DNA of 64,000 nt, taken from assembly GCA_963729295.1 (NCBI GenBank), contig CAVSNJ010000014.1, positions 1-64,000 on the forward strand, written 5' to 3'. Below the pieces are notes generated by a model. That model saw only the letters and a program-made list of their open reading frames with translations, searched no databases and was not told the DNA's origin. Positions 38,379 through 48,594 of this stretch are shown here, in pieces. The translations under genes were made by a program, and so were the position numbers. Position 1 is the first letter of the stretch. Each line of letters starts with the position of its first letter. The stretch is from DATJLY01 sp963729295. Lineage in GTDB: Bacteria; Pseudomonadota; Alphaproteobacteria; ATCC43930; CGMCC-115725.

Positions 38379-40606
38379 TTATTTCGATGTCGCGACATAG
38401 ACGCCGTCCCAATCCGGGCCCGGCGGATCGCTCTCGTACTGCGCGATGCGCTCCTCGTAAAGATCGTAGAGATCGGCGAGCGAAGGATCGAGCGCCCGGC
38501 ATTTGCCGAGTGCCGCGCGCGCCCCCGCCCAGTCCTGCGCGCGATAGCGCGCGAGCGTGGTCTCGAATTGCGCGGCGAGCGCCTGGAATGCGGGATTGGC
38601 GGCGACAGTCGGGTCGCCGAGCAGCGCGAAGATGCGCACCGCCTCCTTCTTGCCCTTGACCGCGATGAGGTCGAGCTCGAGCGCGGCCCACTCGGGCGCC
38701 GCCCGCGCGTCGTCTCGCCGATCACGATGCCGACGCCATAGGTCTTGCTCTGGCCCTCGAGCCGCGAGGCGAGGTTCACCGCATCGCCCAGCACCGAATA
38801 ATCGAAGCGCTGGTCCGAGCCCATGTTGCCGACGACGCATTCGCCGCTGTTGATGCCGATGCCGATCTTGAGGAGATGGAACGGGTGGCCCGACGCGGTC
38901 GCCTCGGCCTCGAGCACGGCGTTGACGCCGTCGAGCGCGCGCATCATGGCGAGCGCGCTCTCGCAGGCATGGTCGGCATGGCGCGGATCGTCGAGCGGCG
39001 CGTTCCAGAACGCCATGATGCAGTCGCCCATGTATTTGTCGATCGTGCCGTTCCGCGACATGATGATGTCGGTCATGGGCGTGAGGAACCGGTTGATGAG
39101 CTGCGTCAGTCCCTGCGGGTTCGTCTTGAACGTCTCGGAGATCGCGGTGAAGCCGCGCACGTCGCAGAACAGCATGGTCATCGCCCGCGTCTCGCCGCCG
39201 AGCTTCAGGCGATGCGGCTGCTCCGCGAGCAGGTTCACCATGTCGGGCGAGAGATAGTGGCGGAAGGCCGACCTGACATAGCGCCCCTCGCGATCGACGA
39301 CCCAATAGCGGAACATGATGACGCTGATCGCGGCCGCGACGAGTGCCGCGCCCGGGCCCACGAACGGCAGCCAAAATCGTGCAGGAACGCCCATTGCGCG
39401 GCGCCGGCCCAGACCGCGATCGGCCCGAGCCCGGCGAGAAAGGCGATGCGCGTCGGCATGTGCGCCATCGTCAGCCCCGAGAGCGACGCGAGCAGCACCA
39501 CGGCGAGCACGATCGGCCCAAGCTGCGGCGGCGTGATCTCGGTGATGAAGTCGCGCGTCAGGATGGTGTCGATGATGTTCGCCATGCGCTCGGTGCCGGG
39601 CATCTGCGTCGAGCCGAAGGGTGCGGCGTTGCTGTCGGCATTGCCGAGGAAGGAGGCGCCGAGCAGCACGATCTTGCCGGCGAACGCCTCGCCCGGGATG
39701 CGGCCGGCCGCGAGATCGGCGAAGGAGTAGGTGGGAAACGTGCCGCGCGGCCCGCGGTAGTTGATGAGGAGCCGCATGCCGGGATCGGTCGGCACGTCGA
39801 TCGTGCCGACGCGCACGCCGCTCCCGGGCGCCAGCGCCACCTCGCCCCACGGCACGCCGAGATAATCGGCGGCCGCGCGCACCGATAGCGACGGAAAGAA
39901 ATCGCCGGCAAACGGCAGCGCCAGATAGTCGTAGCGCGGCTCGCCGTCGCGATCGTAGGCGAGATTGACGTGGCCCAGCGCCACCGCGGCCGCGGCGAGC
40001 GGCTTGACCGGCAGCAGCGCCGACTTGGGCTCGAGCGGGAAGGCCGGCGCGACCGGGCTCTTGCCGAAGCCTGGAAGGCCGATGCCGCGAGCGCGTCCGC
40101 CTCCTCGCCGGCGGGCCCGGTGAAGCTGAACGCGACCGGCAGCAGCACGTTGCCGGACGCGCGGATCGCGGCGGCGAGATCGGCGTCGGGATCGTCGTTC
40201 GCGAGGCGGTCGAGCGACTGGCGCAGGGGGCCGTCGTCCGCCGCCGCCGCCGCGCGGCGCGCGCCGCCTCGCGCAGCTCCGGCGGGATCGGCTCCTCGGG
40301 CTCGGCGAACAGCATGTCGAACACGATGAGCTTCGCGCCCGCGGCCTTGAGGCGCCGCACCGCGTCGGCGAAGAGATGGCGGCTGAACGGCCAGCGGCCG
40401 AGCGCGTCGAGGCTGTTGTCGTCGACCATGACGATGGCGATGGCCGTCGTCGGCGCCTGCACGCCGCGGATGCGGAAGCGCAGATCGAGCGATGCGGTCT
40501 CGGCGCCGCGCAGCGCGGTCGATGCGTCGAGGATGGCGACGACGAGGATGAGAAGGGCGGCCACGACCGCCAGCGCTGCCTCGCGTGTGCCGCGCGGCAG
40601 GCGCAA
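38379..40606 (-). CDS. CHASE2-domain adenylate/guanylate cyclase (frameshifted)
   Basis: About 740 residues. An N-terminal membrane helix is followed by the extracytoplasmic CHASE2 sensor (IVMVDDNSLDALGRWPFSRH, LIVFDMLFAEPEE, APFGSTQMPGTERMANIIDTI). Further membrane helices follow, then a class III cyclase domain: FCDVRGFTAISETF (metal Asp), IDKYMGDCIMAFWNAP and DYSVLGDAVNLASRLE. The Lys and Asp in the last two blocks suggest ATP as substrate. Frame changes near 40250, 40070, 39385 and 38715 have to be corrected. The gene starts 10 bp after the FecR-domain gene; this pair recurs in alphaproteobacteria and probably forms a signalling unit. Confidence 0.87.
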
Positions 40607-40616
40607 GGCCGGCCCG

Positions 40617-41233
40617 TCAGGGGACGTCGGTGCGCGCGATCACGTCGTCGAATTCCGACGACGCCCAGACCCGCGGCGGCACCGGGTCGCGTCCGGCCTC
40701 GACCCGCGCGCCCCAGCGCGCGGGGATGCGGACCGCGCGCTGCGTCGCGGCGCTCGCCAAGGTCACGACGCCGTCGAGCACGCCCACCTGCGTCGAACCC
40801 GGCTTCGCCTCGATGAACCAGTCGGTCGAGCGCACCGCCGCCACGCCGGTCGCGGTATCGACCTCGAATTTCTGCGGCTCGCCGACCGCGGCGACGACGG
40901 CGCGGATACAGGCCCGAGGCGAGCTCGACCTTGGCGTCGCGCTTGGTGTCGCCGCCCAAGGCATAGTTCGCGATCGTGAGCTTGCTGCCGGGCGCCGCCG
41001 CGATGATCGTGCCGTCGGCCATGCGCAGCTTGAGCTTGGCGCCTTGCGGCACCTCGATCGTGTCGCCGACCGCGACCGGGTCGCCGATCTTCAGGGGCGT
41101 GCTCTGGCCGCCCGCCGCGCGGAAACATTGCCCGCCCATCGCCAGCACTTCGCCGGCCGGGGCCGCCGCGGCGGCCCCGGAACACAAAGCGGGCGAGCGC
41201 CAGTCCCGCCGCGAATGCGAAGGTGCGCGTCAT
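40617..41233 (-). CDS. FecR-domain periplasmic protein (frameshifted)
   Basis: About 205 residues from ATG 41233 with a signal-peptide-like start (MTRTFAFAAGLALARF). The FecR core reads LKIGDPVAVGDTIEVPQGAKL and LRMADGTIIAAAPGSKLTI, then VDTATGVAAVRSTDWFIEA and VGVLDGVVTLASAATQRAV. Two frame changes, near 41185 and 40920, have to be corrected. It is upstream of and 10 bp from the CHASE2 cyclase. A role as an extracytoplasmic partner or regulator of that sensor is inferred from the recurring pairing. Confidence 0.8.
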
Positions 41234-41340
41234 TCCATGATGGTATAGAGAGTGGCGGCCGGGGGCCGCAAGCGAGCCGCGCGCGCGGGCTTGCCAAATG
41301 CCGCCGCCTCTGCAATATCCCGGCGCGGAAAAGGTGGGAC

Positions 41341-41667
41341 ATGAGTGAGCAAAAAGGCGAATGGGTGACGGTCGGCCAGCGCTCGGCGTTGAAGCCGGGC
41401 GACGTGCTCGGCGTCCAGGCCAAGGACAAGGAGATCGCGCTGTTCGACCTCGACGGCAAGATCTATGCGACCGAGAACATGTGCACTCATGCCTATGCCT
41501 ATCTGAGCGACGGCTGGGTCGATGGCGACATGATCGAATGCCCGCTGCATGGCGGCCGGTTCGAGATCAAGACCGGCAAGGGGCTGGGCCCGCCGATCGA
41601 ATGCGACATCAAGTGCTTCCCGGTGCGCCTCGAAGGCGACAACATCCAGGTCCAGATCGGGGACTGA
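41341..41667 (+). CDS. Rieske [2Fe-2S] ferredoxin of an oxygenase system
   Basis: A 108-residue single-domain Rieske ferredoxin. Cluster ligands: Cys-x-His in NMCTHAYAYLSDG and Cys-x2-His in IECPLHGGRFEI. The rest matches small non-haem oxygenase ferredoxins (LKPGDVLGVQAKDKEIALFD, CFPVRLEGDNIQVQI). Start ATG 41341 after AAGGTGGG. It probably takes electrons from a reductase such as that at 36,242 and passes them to an oxygenase encoded elsewhere. Confidence 0.93.
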   Translation: MSEQKGEWVTVGQRSALKPGDVLGVQAKDKEIALFDLDGKIYATENMCTHAYAYLSDGWVDGDMIECPLHGGRFEIKTGKGLGPPIECDIKCFPVRLEGDNIQVQIGD

Positions 41668-41739
41668 TCCGCGCGGCCGCTGCGCGATAGCCAGCGCCGC
41701 CGTCGCTGTGCCATCATTCCGCCCGAGGGGGAGGTGCGA

Positions 41740-42730
41740 ATGATGCGAGTGTTTCTGGCGGCAGCGGCGGCGCTCGCGGCCGCGTTTTCGACTGCCGCTG
41801 CGGCCGAGACGGTCAAGATCGGCCTCTTGCACACGACCGGCAGCGGCCCCGTCATGATCGCCGCGGCCAAGGGCTATTTCGCCGCCGAGGGATTGGACGC
41901 GCAGCTCGTCTATTTCGAATCGGCGCAGCCTATTTCGATCGCGGCCGCCTCGGGCGACATCGATCTGGCCTATACCGGCCTCACCGGCGGCTTCTACGGG
42001 CTGGCGAGCCAGGGCGAGCTGCGCATCGTCGCCGGCGGCGCGCGCGAGACGCCGGGCTTCCATTATCAGCCGTTCCTCGTCTCGAACCACGCCTGGGACG
42101 CGGGCTTGCGCGCGTTCAAGGACTTGCCCGGCCATTCCTTCGGCGTGTCGCAGATCGGCTCGCCGCCGCATTACGCGCTGGGCCTCATCGCCGAGAAATA
42201 CGGCTTCGACGTCAAGACCGTGCGCATCCAGCCGCTCGCCTCGATCGCCAATCTCGCCGCCGGCATCGTCGGCGGCCAGGTCGACAGCGTCATGATGCCG
42301 GGCAATGTCGCCGTTCCGGTGCTCGCGAAGGACGAGGCGAAGCTCTTGGGCTATATCGGCGACGAGGCGCCCTATCAGCTCGTCGGCGTGATCGTGTCGA
42401 GCAAGGCCGCGGATGAGCGCCACGACATGATCGAGAAGTCGCTTGCCGCGCTGCGCAAGGGGGACCGCGCCTATTACGATGCGTTCACGCCGGGCGGCAA
42501 GCGCGGCGACGGGCGCCGATGCGGTGGAAATGCTCGACATCGTCGCCAAGGGCGCCAACCAAAGCCCGCAAGAGGCGGGCGCGAGCATGCCCTATTGCGA
42601 TCCGGAGGGCCGGCTCGACGTGCAGGACGTGCTGCGTCAGCTCGCCTGGTACAAGGCGCAAGGCATGGTGAAGGGCACGGTCGGCGGCGACGTGATCATC
42701 GACCGCCGCTACATCACGCCGCTGTCGTAA
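41740..42730 (+). CDS. ABC transporter substrate-binding protein, NMT1/SsuA-like (frameshifted)
   Basis: About 330 residues from ATG 41740, preceded by GGGGGAGG. The signal peptide is MMRVFLAAAAALAAAFSTAAAA. The body shows IGLLHTTGSGPVMIAAAKGYFAAEGLD and the ligand pocket pattern ASGDIDLAYTGLTGGF, typical of periplasmic binding proteins for nitrate, taurine, sulphonates or thiamine precursors. A frame change near 42,505 links to the C-terminal part GADAVEMLDIVAKGANQSP...IIDRRYITPLS. No permease or ATPase lies next to it; a nucleoside-type permease follows after 7 bp. Confidence 0.85.
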
Positions 42731-42737
42731 CGCGCGA

Positions 42738-43976
42738 ATGCCGCGGGGGATTCTGGGGATCGCCGCCCTGCTGCTGCTCGCCTGGGCGGTGAGCGAGGAC
42801 CGCTTTCGCGTGCCGTGGCGCGTCGTCTTCGCCGGCGTGCTGCTGCAGTTCGGCCTCGCCGTGCTGTTCCTGCGCTTTCCCCCGGCGGCGCAGGCCTTTC
42901 TCCTGCTCAACGAAGGCGTCGAGGCGTTGCAGAAGGCGACCGACGCGGGCACCGGCTTCGTGTTCGGATATCTGGGCGGCGGCCCATTGCCGTTCGCCGA
43001 AACGCAGCCGGGCGCCTCCTTCATCTTCGCCTTCCGCGCGCTGCCGCTCGTCCTCGTCATCAGCGCGCTTGCGACGCTGCTCTTCTACTGGGGCGTGCTG
43101 CAACGCATCGTCGCGGTCTTTGCCTGGGTGCTGCGGCGCTCGGTCGGCGTCGGCGGGCCGCTGGGGCTTGGCGCGGCCGTCCATATCTTCGTCGGCCACA
43201 TCGAGGCGCCGCTCCTGATCCGGCCCTATCTTTTGCGCATGGCGCGCGGCGAGCTGTTCGCGCTCATGAGCTGCGGCATGGCCGGGATCGCCGGCACAGT
43301 GATGGTGCTCTATGCCGCGATCCTGGGGCCGGTCATTCCCGACGCGCTCGGCCACATCCTGGCCGCGGCGATCATCAGCACGCCCGCCGCGCTGGCGCTC
43401 GCCGCGCTCATGATCCCGTTCCGGCCGGATGCCTCGGCCGAGGCGCGCCTCGAGATCCTCAATCCGCCGGTCAGCACCATGGACGCCGTCGCCAAGGGCA
43501 CCGGCGACGGCATCGTCTTCATCGCCAACATCACCGCCATGCTCGTGGTGCTGGTGGCGCTCGTCACGCTCTTCAACATGATCCTGGGCCTCCTGCCCGA
43601 CGTGGCGGGCGCGCCCATGACGTTGCAGCGCGTCTTCGCCTTCTTCTTCGAGCCGGTGATGTGGCTCATCGGCATCCCCGACGCCGACCTGCACCAGGCG
43701 GCCCAGCTCATGGGCACCAAGACGGTGTTGAACGAGTTCATCGCCTATGTCGATCTCGCGCACCTGCCGCCGGAAGCGCTCACGCCGCGCTCGCGCCTCA
43801 TCCTCACTTATGCCATGTGCGGCTTCGCCAATTTCGGCAGCCTCGGGATCCTGCTGGGCGGCATGGGCGCGATGGTGCCGGAGCGGCGGCGCGAGATCGT
43901 CGAGCTCGGCCTGCGCTCGATCCTGTCCGGCACGCTCGCCACCTGCATGAGCGGCGCCATGGTGGGGATGCTGTAA
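42738..43976 (+). CDS. Concentrative nucleoside transporter (NupC family)
   Basis: A 412-residue membrane protein, intact. It matches NupC/CNT carriers: VVFAGVLLQFGLAVLFLRFP, VFGYLGGGPLPFAE, GLGAAVHIFVGHIEAPLLIRPYL, the pocket MSCGMAGIAGTVMVLYA, and KTVLNEFIAYVDLA followed by ILTYAMCGFANFGSLGILLGG. About ten hydrophobic helices. It should import nucleosides with protons or sodium. It follows the binding-protein gene by 7 bp on the same strand. Confidence 0.92.
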   Translation: MPRGILGIAALLLLAWAVSEDRFRVPWRVVFAGVLLQFGLAVLFLRFPPAAQAFLLLNEGVEALQKATDAGTGFVFGYLGGGPLPFAETQPGASFIFAFRALPLVLVISALATLLFYWGVLQRIVAVFAWVLRRSVGVGGPLGLGAAVHIFVGHIEAPLLIRPYLLRMARGELFALMSCGMAGIAGTVMVLYAAILGPVIPDALGHILAAAIISTPAALALAALMIPFRPDASAEARLEILNPPVSTMDAVAKGTGDGIVFIANITAMLVVLVALVTLFNMILGLLPDVAGAPMTLQRVFAFFFEPVMWLIGIPDADLHQAAQLMGTKTVLNEFIAYVDLAHLPPEALTPRSRLILTYAMCGFANFGSLGILLGGMGAMVPERRREIVELGLRSILSGTLATCMSGAMVGML

Positions 43977-44028
43977 GGCCGTCCGCCGCGTTGACGCCGG
44001 TTCCCGAGGGGGCATAGAGTTCGGCCGC

Positions 44029-45216
44029 ATGGATACAGCCAGCATTGCCGTGCCCGAACCCAAGGAAATGTTGCGCCGCGCGCGCGACATGGTCCCGCGC
44101 TTGGCCGCGCGCGCGCCCGAGGCCGAGGCGCAGCGCTTCCTGCCCAAGGAAACCATCGCCGAGATGCAGGAGGCGGGCTTCTTCCGCATCCTCCAGCCGA
44201 AGCGCTGGGGCGGCTACGAGATGGACCCCTCGGTTTATTTCGACGTGCTGATGACGCTTGCCGAGGGCTGCTTCTCGACCGCATGGGTCTATGGCGTGGT
44301 CGGCATCCATCCCTGGCTCATCGCGCTCTATGACGACCGCGCGGCGCAGGACGTGTGGGGCAACGACGCCGGCACGCTGATGTCGTCCTCGCTCATGCCG
44401 GGCGGACAGCTCGTGCCGGAGAAGGACGGCTTCCGCCTCTCCGGCCGCTGGAGCTATTCGAGCGGCGCCGATCATTGCGACTGGGCGTTCCTGGGCGCGG
44501 TGGTGCCGCCGGTCGATGCCGAGCATTTCGACTGGCGCTTCTGCCTCGTGCCGCGGCGCGATTATGAGATCGTCGATACCTGGCGCGTCGCCGGCTTGAA
44601 GGGCACCGGCAGCCAGGACATCGTCATCAAGGACAAGTTCGTGCCCGCCTATCGCATCCACAGCGTCGCCGACATGTACGAGTGCGCCGGGCCCGGCCAG
44701 AAGGTGAATACCGCGCGCGCTCTACCGCATCCCGGCGGCGCAGATCCTCTATCTCGGCGTCGCCTGCGGCGCGATCGGCGCGCTCTCGGGCATGGTCGCT
44801 TCGTTCCGCGACTATGGCGCGAAACGCGCGACGCCGCGCGGCAAGACCTCCGACGACCCGTTCGCGCAGCTCGCTTGCGCCGAGGCCGCGGCGCTCGCCG
44901 ACGAGCTCAAGGTCATGCTGCACCACAACCTGCGCACGCTCGCCGCTTACGCCGAGCGGCGCGAGGTGCCGCCGATGGATCTGCGTTTAAAGCTCAAGTT
45001 CCACTCGTCGTGGGGCGTCGAGCGCTGCGGCCTTGCGGCCTTGAAGCTGTTCAAGACGGCCGGCGCCTCGGCCATTCGCGATACTCTGCCGTTCGGCCGC
45101 ATCGTCGCCGACATCAATGCCGGGCGCCAGCACGTCTCGAACCAGCCCGAATATTTCGGCCGCCTCTGGGGCACCATGCTCCTGGGCGGGCCGGCGCCGC
45201 TCGAACGCCTGATCTG
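44029..45216 (+). CDS. Acyl-CoA-dehydrogenase-fold flavin-dependent monooxygenase (frameshifted)
   Basis: About 395 residues of the two-component flavin monooxygenase group (HsaA/HpaB-like, acyl-CoA dehydrogenase fold). It shows FRILQPKRWGGYEMDPSVYF, GCFSTAWVYGVVGIHPWLI, FRLSGRWSYSSGADHCDWAF and GLKGTGSQDIVIKDKFVP. After a one-base frame change near 44,720 it continues IPAAQILYLGVACGAIGALSGM and AIRDTLPFGRIVADINAGRQ. Such enzymes use reduced flavin from a partner reductase to hydroxylate aromatic rings. The aldo/keto reductase follows with a TGATG overlap. Confidence 0.87.
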
Positions 45217-46039
45217 ATGGAAGCGGGCACGATCACGATCGGCGGCGATCTCGCCGTCGAGCGCATGGGTTTCGGCGCGCTCCACATCGCCGGGCCCGGC
45301 AGCTTCGGACCGCCGCGCGACAAAAGCGCGGCCGTGGCGCTGTTGCAGACGCGTCGTAGCAGCCGGCGTGCAGCTCATCGACACCGCCGACTCCTATGGG
45401 CCCGCGTGGAGCGAGAGCACGATCGCCGAGGCGCTCCATCCCTATCCCAAGGGCCTCGTCATCGCCACCAAGGGCGGGCTGTTGCGGCCATCGGCCGGAC
45501 GCTGGGACGCCGATTGCCGGCCCGCGCATCTGAAGGAAGCGTGCGAGGCGAGCCTGAAGCGCTTGAAGCTCGAGCGCATCGACCTTTATCAGCTCCACAC
45601 CGTCGATGCGCGCGTGCCGCTCGAAGAGAGCGTCGGCGCGCTCGCAGAGTTGCAGAAGGCGGGCAAGATCCGCCACATCGGGCTCTCCAACGTCGATACG
45701 CGCCAGCTCGCGCGCGCCCGCAAGGTCGCGACGATCGTCTCGGTGCAGAACCTCTACAATCTCGGTGACCGCTCGTCCGACCCGGTGATCGACCAGTGCG
45801 CGAAGGACGGGCTCGCCTTCCTGCCGTGGTATCCGCTGCATCAGAGGACGAGCGCCCGCCGCATCGAAGCGGTCGCCAAGCGCCACGATGCCACGACCGC
45901 GCAGGTTGCGCTCGCCTGGCTCCTGCGCCGCTCGCCGTGTGTCGTGCCCATCCCCGGCACGTCCTCGCTCGCGCATTTCGAGGAAAATTTCGCCGCCCGC
46001 GAGCTCGCCCTGAGCGACGAGGAATTTTCCGCGCTCTAA
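45216..46039 (+). CDS. Aldo/keto reductase (frameshifted)
   Basis: About 275 residues from ATG 45216. The N-terminal strand is ERMGFGALHIAGPGSFGPPRD. After a frame change near 45,350 it reads GVQLIDTADSYGPAWSE (catalytic Asp and Tyr), VIATKGGLLRPSAG (Lys), IDLYQLHTVDARVP (His), IRHIGLSNVDTRQL and the NADPH-binding end VVPIPGTSSLAHFEENFAA. It reduces a carbonyl with NADPH; the substrate is unknown. Its start overlaps the stop of the flavin monooxygenase, implying translational coupling and a linked pathway step. Confidence 0.88.
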
Positions 46040-46070
46040 CGCGCTCTCGCCTTGGCGCGCGCGAGGATGC

Positions 46071-47756
46071 ATGCTTCGCGTCATGCCGCCTGGCGCAACG
46101 CTAGTAACGACGATCGTGGTGAGCCTCGCCGTCGCCTATGCCGGCGCACTGCTGGCGCGCGCCGTGCGCCTTCCGCCACTCGTCGGGTATCTGCTCGCCG
46201 GCGTCGTTCTTGGGCCGTTCACGCCGGGCTTCGTCGCGGACGAGCAGATCGTCGAGCAGCTTGCCGAGATCGGCGTGGCGCTCTTGCTGTTCGGCGTCGG
46301 ACTGCATTTCTCGATCGGCGATCTCGTTGCGGTTTGGCGCACCGCCGTTCCCGGCGCCATCCTTCAGGTTGCGGCGTCGGCGGCGCTCGGGTTCGGCGTC
46401 GGGCGGCTCGTCGGCTTTGCGCCCGAGCAAGCCGTCCTGTTCGCGGCCTGTCTTGCCGTCGCCAGCACCGTCGTGGCGACGCGCGCGCTCGGCGATCGCG
46501 ACATGCTGCAGACCGAGGCCGGACGCGTGGCGCTCGGATGGCTCGTGATGCAGGATTTGATCGTCGTCGGCGTGCTGGTGATGCTGCCGGAAGGTGCCGG
46601 CGATGGCGGCAGCAATGGCGCGGCATTGGCGGCCCGGCTCGCCTTGAAGCTGGCCGAGGTCGTAGCCTTTGCCGCCGCCATGCTGCTGCTCGGCCGGCGC
46701 CTCATTCCCCGGCTTTTGGCCTATACCGCGCGCGACGGCTCGCACGAGCTGTTCCGGCTTGCCGTCCTCGTCGTGGCACTCGGCATCGCCTTCCTCACGA
46801 CCGAGCTGATCGGCGTCTCGCCCGCGCTCGGCGCCTTCTTCGCCGGCGTGGTCATCGCGGAGTCCGACCTGAGCCATCAGGCGGCGGGCGAATCCGTCCC
46901 GGTGCAGCAGGTCTTCACGGTGCTGTTCTTCGTCTCGATCGGCATGCTGTTCGACCCGGCCGCGATCATCCGCGTGCCGTGGCACATCGCCGCCGCCGCG
47001 GCGGCCGTCATCGTCGGCAACGGCGTTTTGACGCTGCTGATCCTGTTCGCGCTGCGCGAGGCGCCGAGGACCGCGGTCAGCGTCGCGGCGTCATTGGCGC
47101 AGATCGGCGAGTTCTCCTTCATCTTGAGCGGAACTGCCGTCAGCCGCGGGCTTTTGCCGGCGGAGGGGCGGGATCTCGTGCTTGCGGCCGCATTGATCTC
47201 GATCCTCGTTCAGTCGGCGATGTTCAAAGCGGCGGACGCCGCCGGGCCGCGCCTCGAAAAGCTCGCTTTTCTGCGCAAGTGGCATTCCGGCCGGCGCGAA
47301 CGAAAGCGCCGCGAGGAAGCGTCCGCTCCCGACCGGCACACGATCATCGTCGGCCATGGGCGCGTCGGCAGCGTCGTCGCCGCCTCCTTGCGCAGCCGCG
47401 GCATGCCCTATGTCGTCATCGAGCAGAATCTGCACTTCGCGGAAAATCTCCGCCGCGATAACATTCCGGTGATCTATGGCGATGCCGCCTGGCCCGAAGT
47501 TCTCGACGCCGCCGCGCCGGACCGCGCCCGCATGATCGTCATTGCCGTGCCGGAAAAGGGCGCCGCGCGCCGCATTCTCGCGGCGGCCCGTCGCGCCAAT
47601 CCGGCGATCGAGGCGGTCGTGCGGACGCACAGCCGCGAGGAGGCGGATTGGCTCGCCCAGAACGACGTCGGGCGCGCCGTCATGGGCGAACAGCACGCGG
47701 CCGAGGAGATGGCGAAGTACGCTCTCGACCGCCTTGATCGGCGAGGGGACGGCTAG
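46071..47756 (+). CDS. Kef/YbaL-type monovalent cation:proton antiporter
   Basis: A 561-residue protein, intact. About twelve membrane helices of the CPA2 fold: LVGYLLAGVVLGPFTPGFVA, GVALLLFGVGLHFSIGDLV and FFAGVVIAESDLSHQ. A cytoplasmic RCK/TrkA-N domain follows, starting HTIIVGHGRVGSVVAASLR and IPVIYGDAAWPEVLDAA. It is probably a potassium efflux antiporter. ATG 46071 is used; ATG 46083 (MPPGATLV) is also possible. Its stop shares a CTAG with the stop of the convergent hydrolase. Confidence 0.93.
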   Translation: MLRVMPPGATLVTTIVVSLAVAYAGALLARAVRLPPLVGYLLAGVVLGPFTPGFVADEQIVEQLAEIGVALLLFGVGLHFSIGDLVAVWRTAVPGAILQVAASAALGFGVGRLVGFAPEQAVLFAACLAVASTVVATRALGDRDMLQTEAGRVALGWLVMQDLIVVGVLVMLPEGAGDGGSNGAALAARLALKLAEVVAFAAAMLLLGRRLIPRLLAYTARDGSHELFRLAVLVVALGIAFLTTELIGVSPALGAFFAGVVIAESDLSHQAAGESVPVQQVFTVLFFVSIGMLFDPAAIIRVPWHIAAAAAAVIVGNGVLTLLILFALREAPRTAVSVAASLAQIGEFSFILSGTAVSRGLLPAEGRDLVLAAALISILVQSAMFKAADAAGPRLEKLAFLRKWHSGRRERKRREEASAPDRHTIIVGHGRVGSVVAASLRSRGMPYVVIEQNLHFAENLRRDNIPVIYGDAAWPEVLDAAAPDRARMIVIAVPEKGAARRILAAARRANPAIEAVVRTHSREEADWLAQNDVGRAVMGEQHAAEEMAKYALDRLDRRGDG

Positions 47757-48556
47757 GCGTTCTTCCGCGCGTCGAGCCAGCCCATCATGATGCGGTTGAA
47801 GGCGTCCGGGCCTTCGACATTGGGGAAGTGGCGCAAGCCCGGCATCTCCTCGCCGCGCGCGCCGGGGATGAGCGCGACGATGCGCTTGTTCGCCGCGGGC
47901 GGCGTGCCCGGATCCTCCTTTCCCCAAACGACCAGCGTCGGCAGCTTGATCTGCGGCAGCCGGTCCGAGAAATCGAAGTTCTGGATGGCGGCGACGCAGC
48001 CGCAGAACCCGTCCGGCGTCGTCGCCGCGACGGTGTCGAGGATCTGCTTGAAGCGGCCCGGATTCTTCTCCTTCATCGCGGGCGTGAACCAGCGCTCGAG
48101 CGTGCCCTCGGCCAAGGGCGCGACCGAGTTGGCCTTGCGCACCGCGCTCGCGCGCTCGGCCCAGGCGCCCGGCGGCGCCGGCGGCGTGGCGCAGCTCGTG
48201 TCGCACAGGAGAAGCGACTTCAGCCGCGCGCCATGCCGGAGCGCGAGGCTGTGTCCGAACATGCCGCCGATCGACAGGCCCATGTAATGCACGCCCGAGA
48301 GGCCGAGCGCCTCCAAGACGCTGGCGCAGTCGTCGGCCAGCTCGTCCATCGTGTAGTCGCCCGGCACCGGGTCGCTGCCGCCGTGGCCGCGCATGTCGAT
48401 GCGCAGGACGCGCCAGCCGGCGGTGAGGAGCGGCGCCATCTGCTCGCCCCACATGCCGCTGTCCGACGCGAGCGAATGGGTGACGCACAGCACCGGCCCC
48501 CTGTCGCGCCCGGCGAGGTCGTAGTGGATGCGGCGGTTCTTGAGCGGCAGCAGCAT
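47753..48556 (-). CDS. Alpha/beta hydrolase, 3-oxoadipate enol-lactonase-like
   Basis: A 267-residue protein from ATG 48556. Oxyanion and nucleophile: VTHSLASDSGMWGEQM and YMGLSIGGMFGHSLAL (Ser in GLSIGG). The acid is probably Asp in VWGKEDPGTPP, and the His is in GLRHFPNVEG. The family pattern VLRIDMRGHGGSDPVPGDYT is as in PcaD/CatD. It may open a lactone late in aromatic degradation. It lies downstream of the binding-protein and FAD-monooxygenase genes on the same strand, forming a probable three-gene operon 51,269 to 47,753. Confidence 0.9.
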   Translation of the reverse strand: MLLPLKNRRIHYDLAGRDRGPVLCVTHSLASDSGMWGEQMAPLLTAGWRVLRIDMRGHGGSDPVPGDYTMDELADDCASVLEALGLSGVHYMGLSIGGMFGHSLALRHGARLKSLLLCDTSCATPPAPPGAWAERASAVRKANSVAPLAEGTLERWFTPAMKEKNPGRFKQILDTVAATTPDGFCGCVAAIQNFDFSDRLPQIKLPTLVVWGKEDPGTPPAANKRIVALIPGARGEEMPGLRHFPNVEGPDAFNRIMMGWLDARKNA

Positions 48557-48594
48557 CTCGTTCTCCTTCGTTGACGGGCGCTCCGCGCCGAGCG

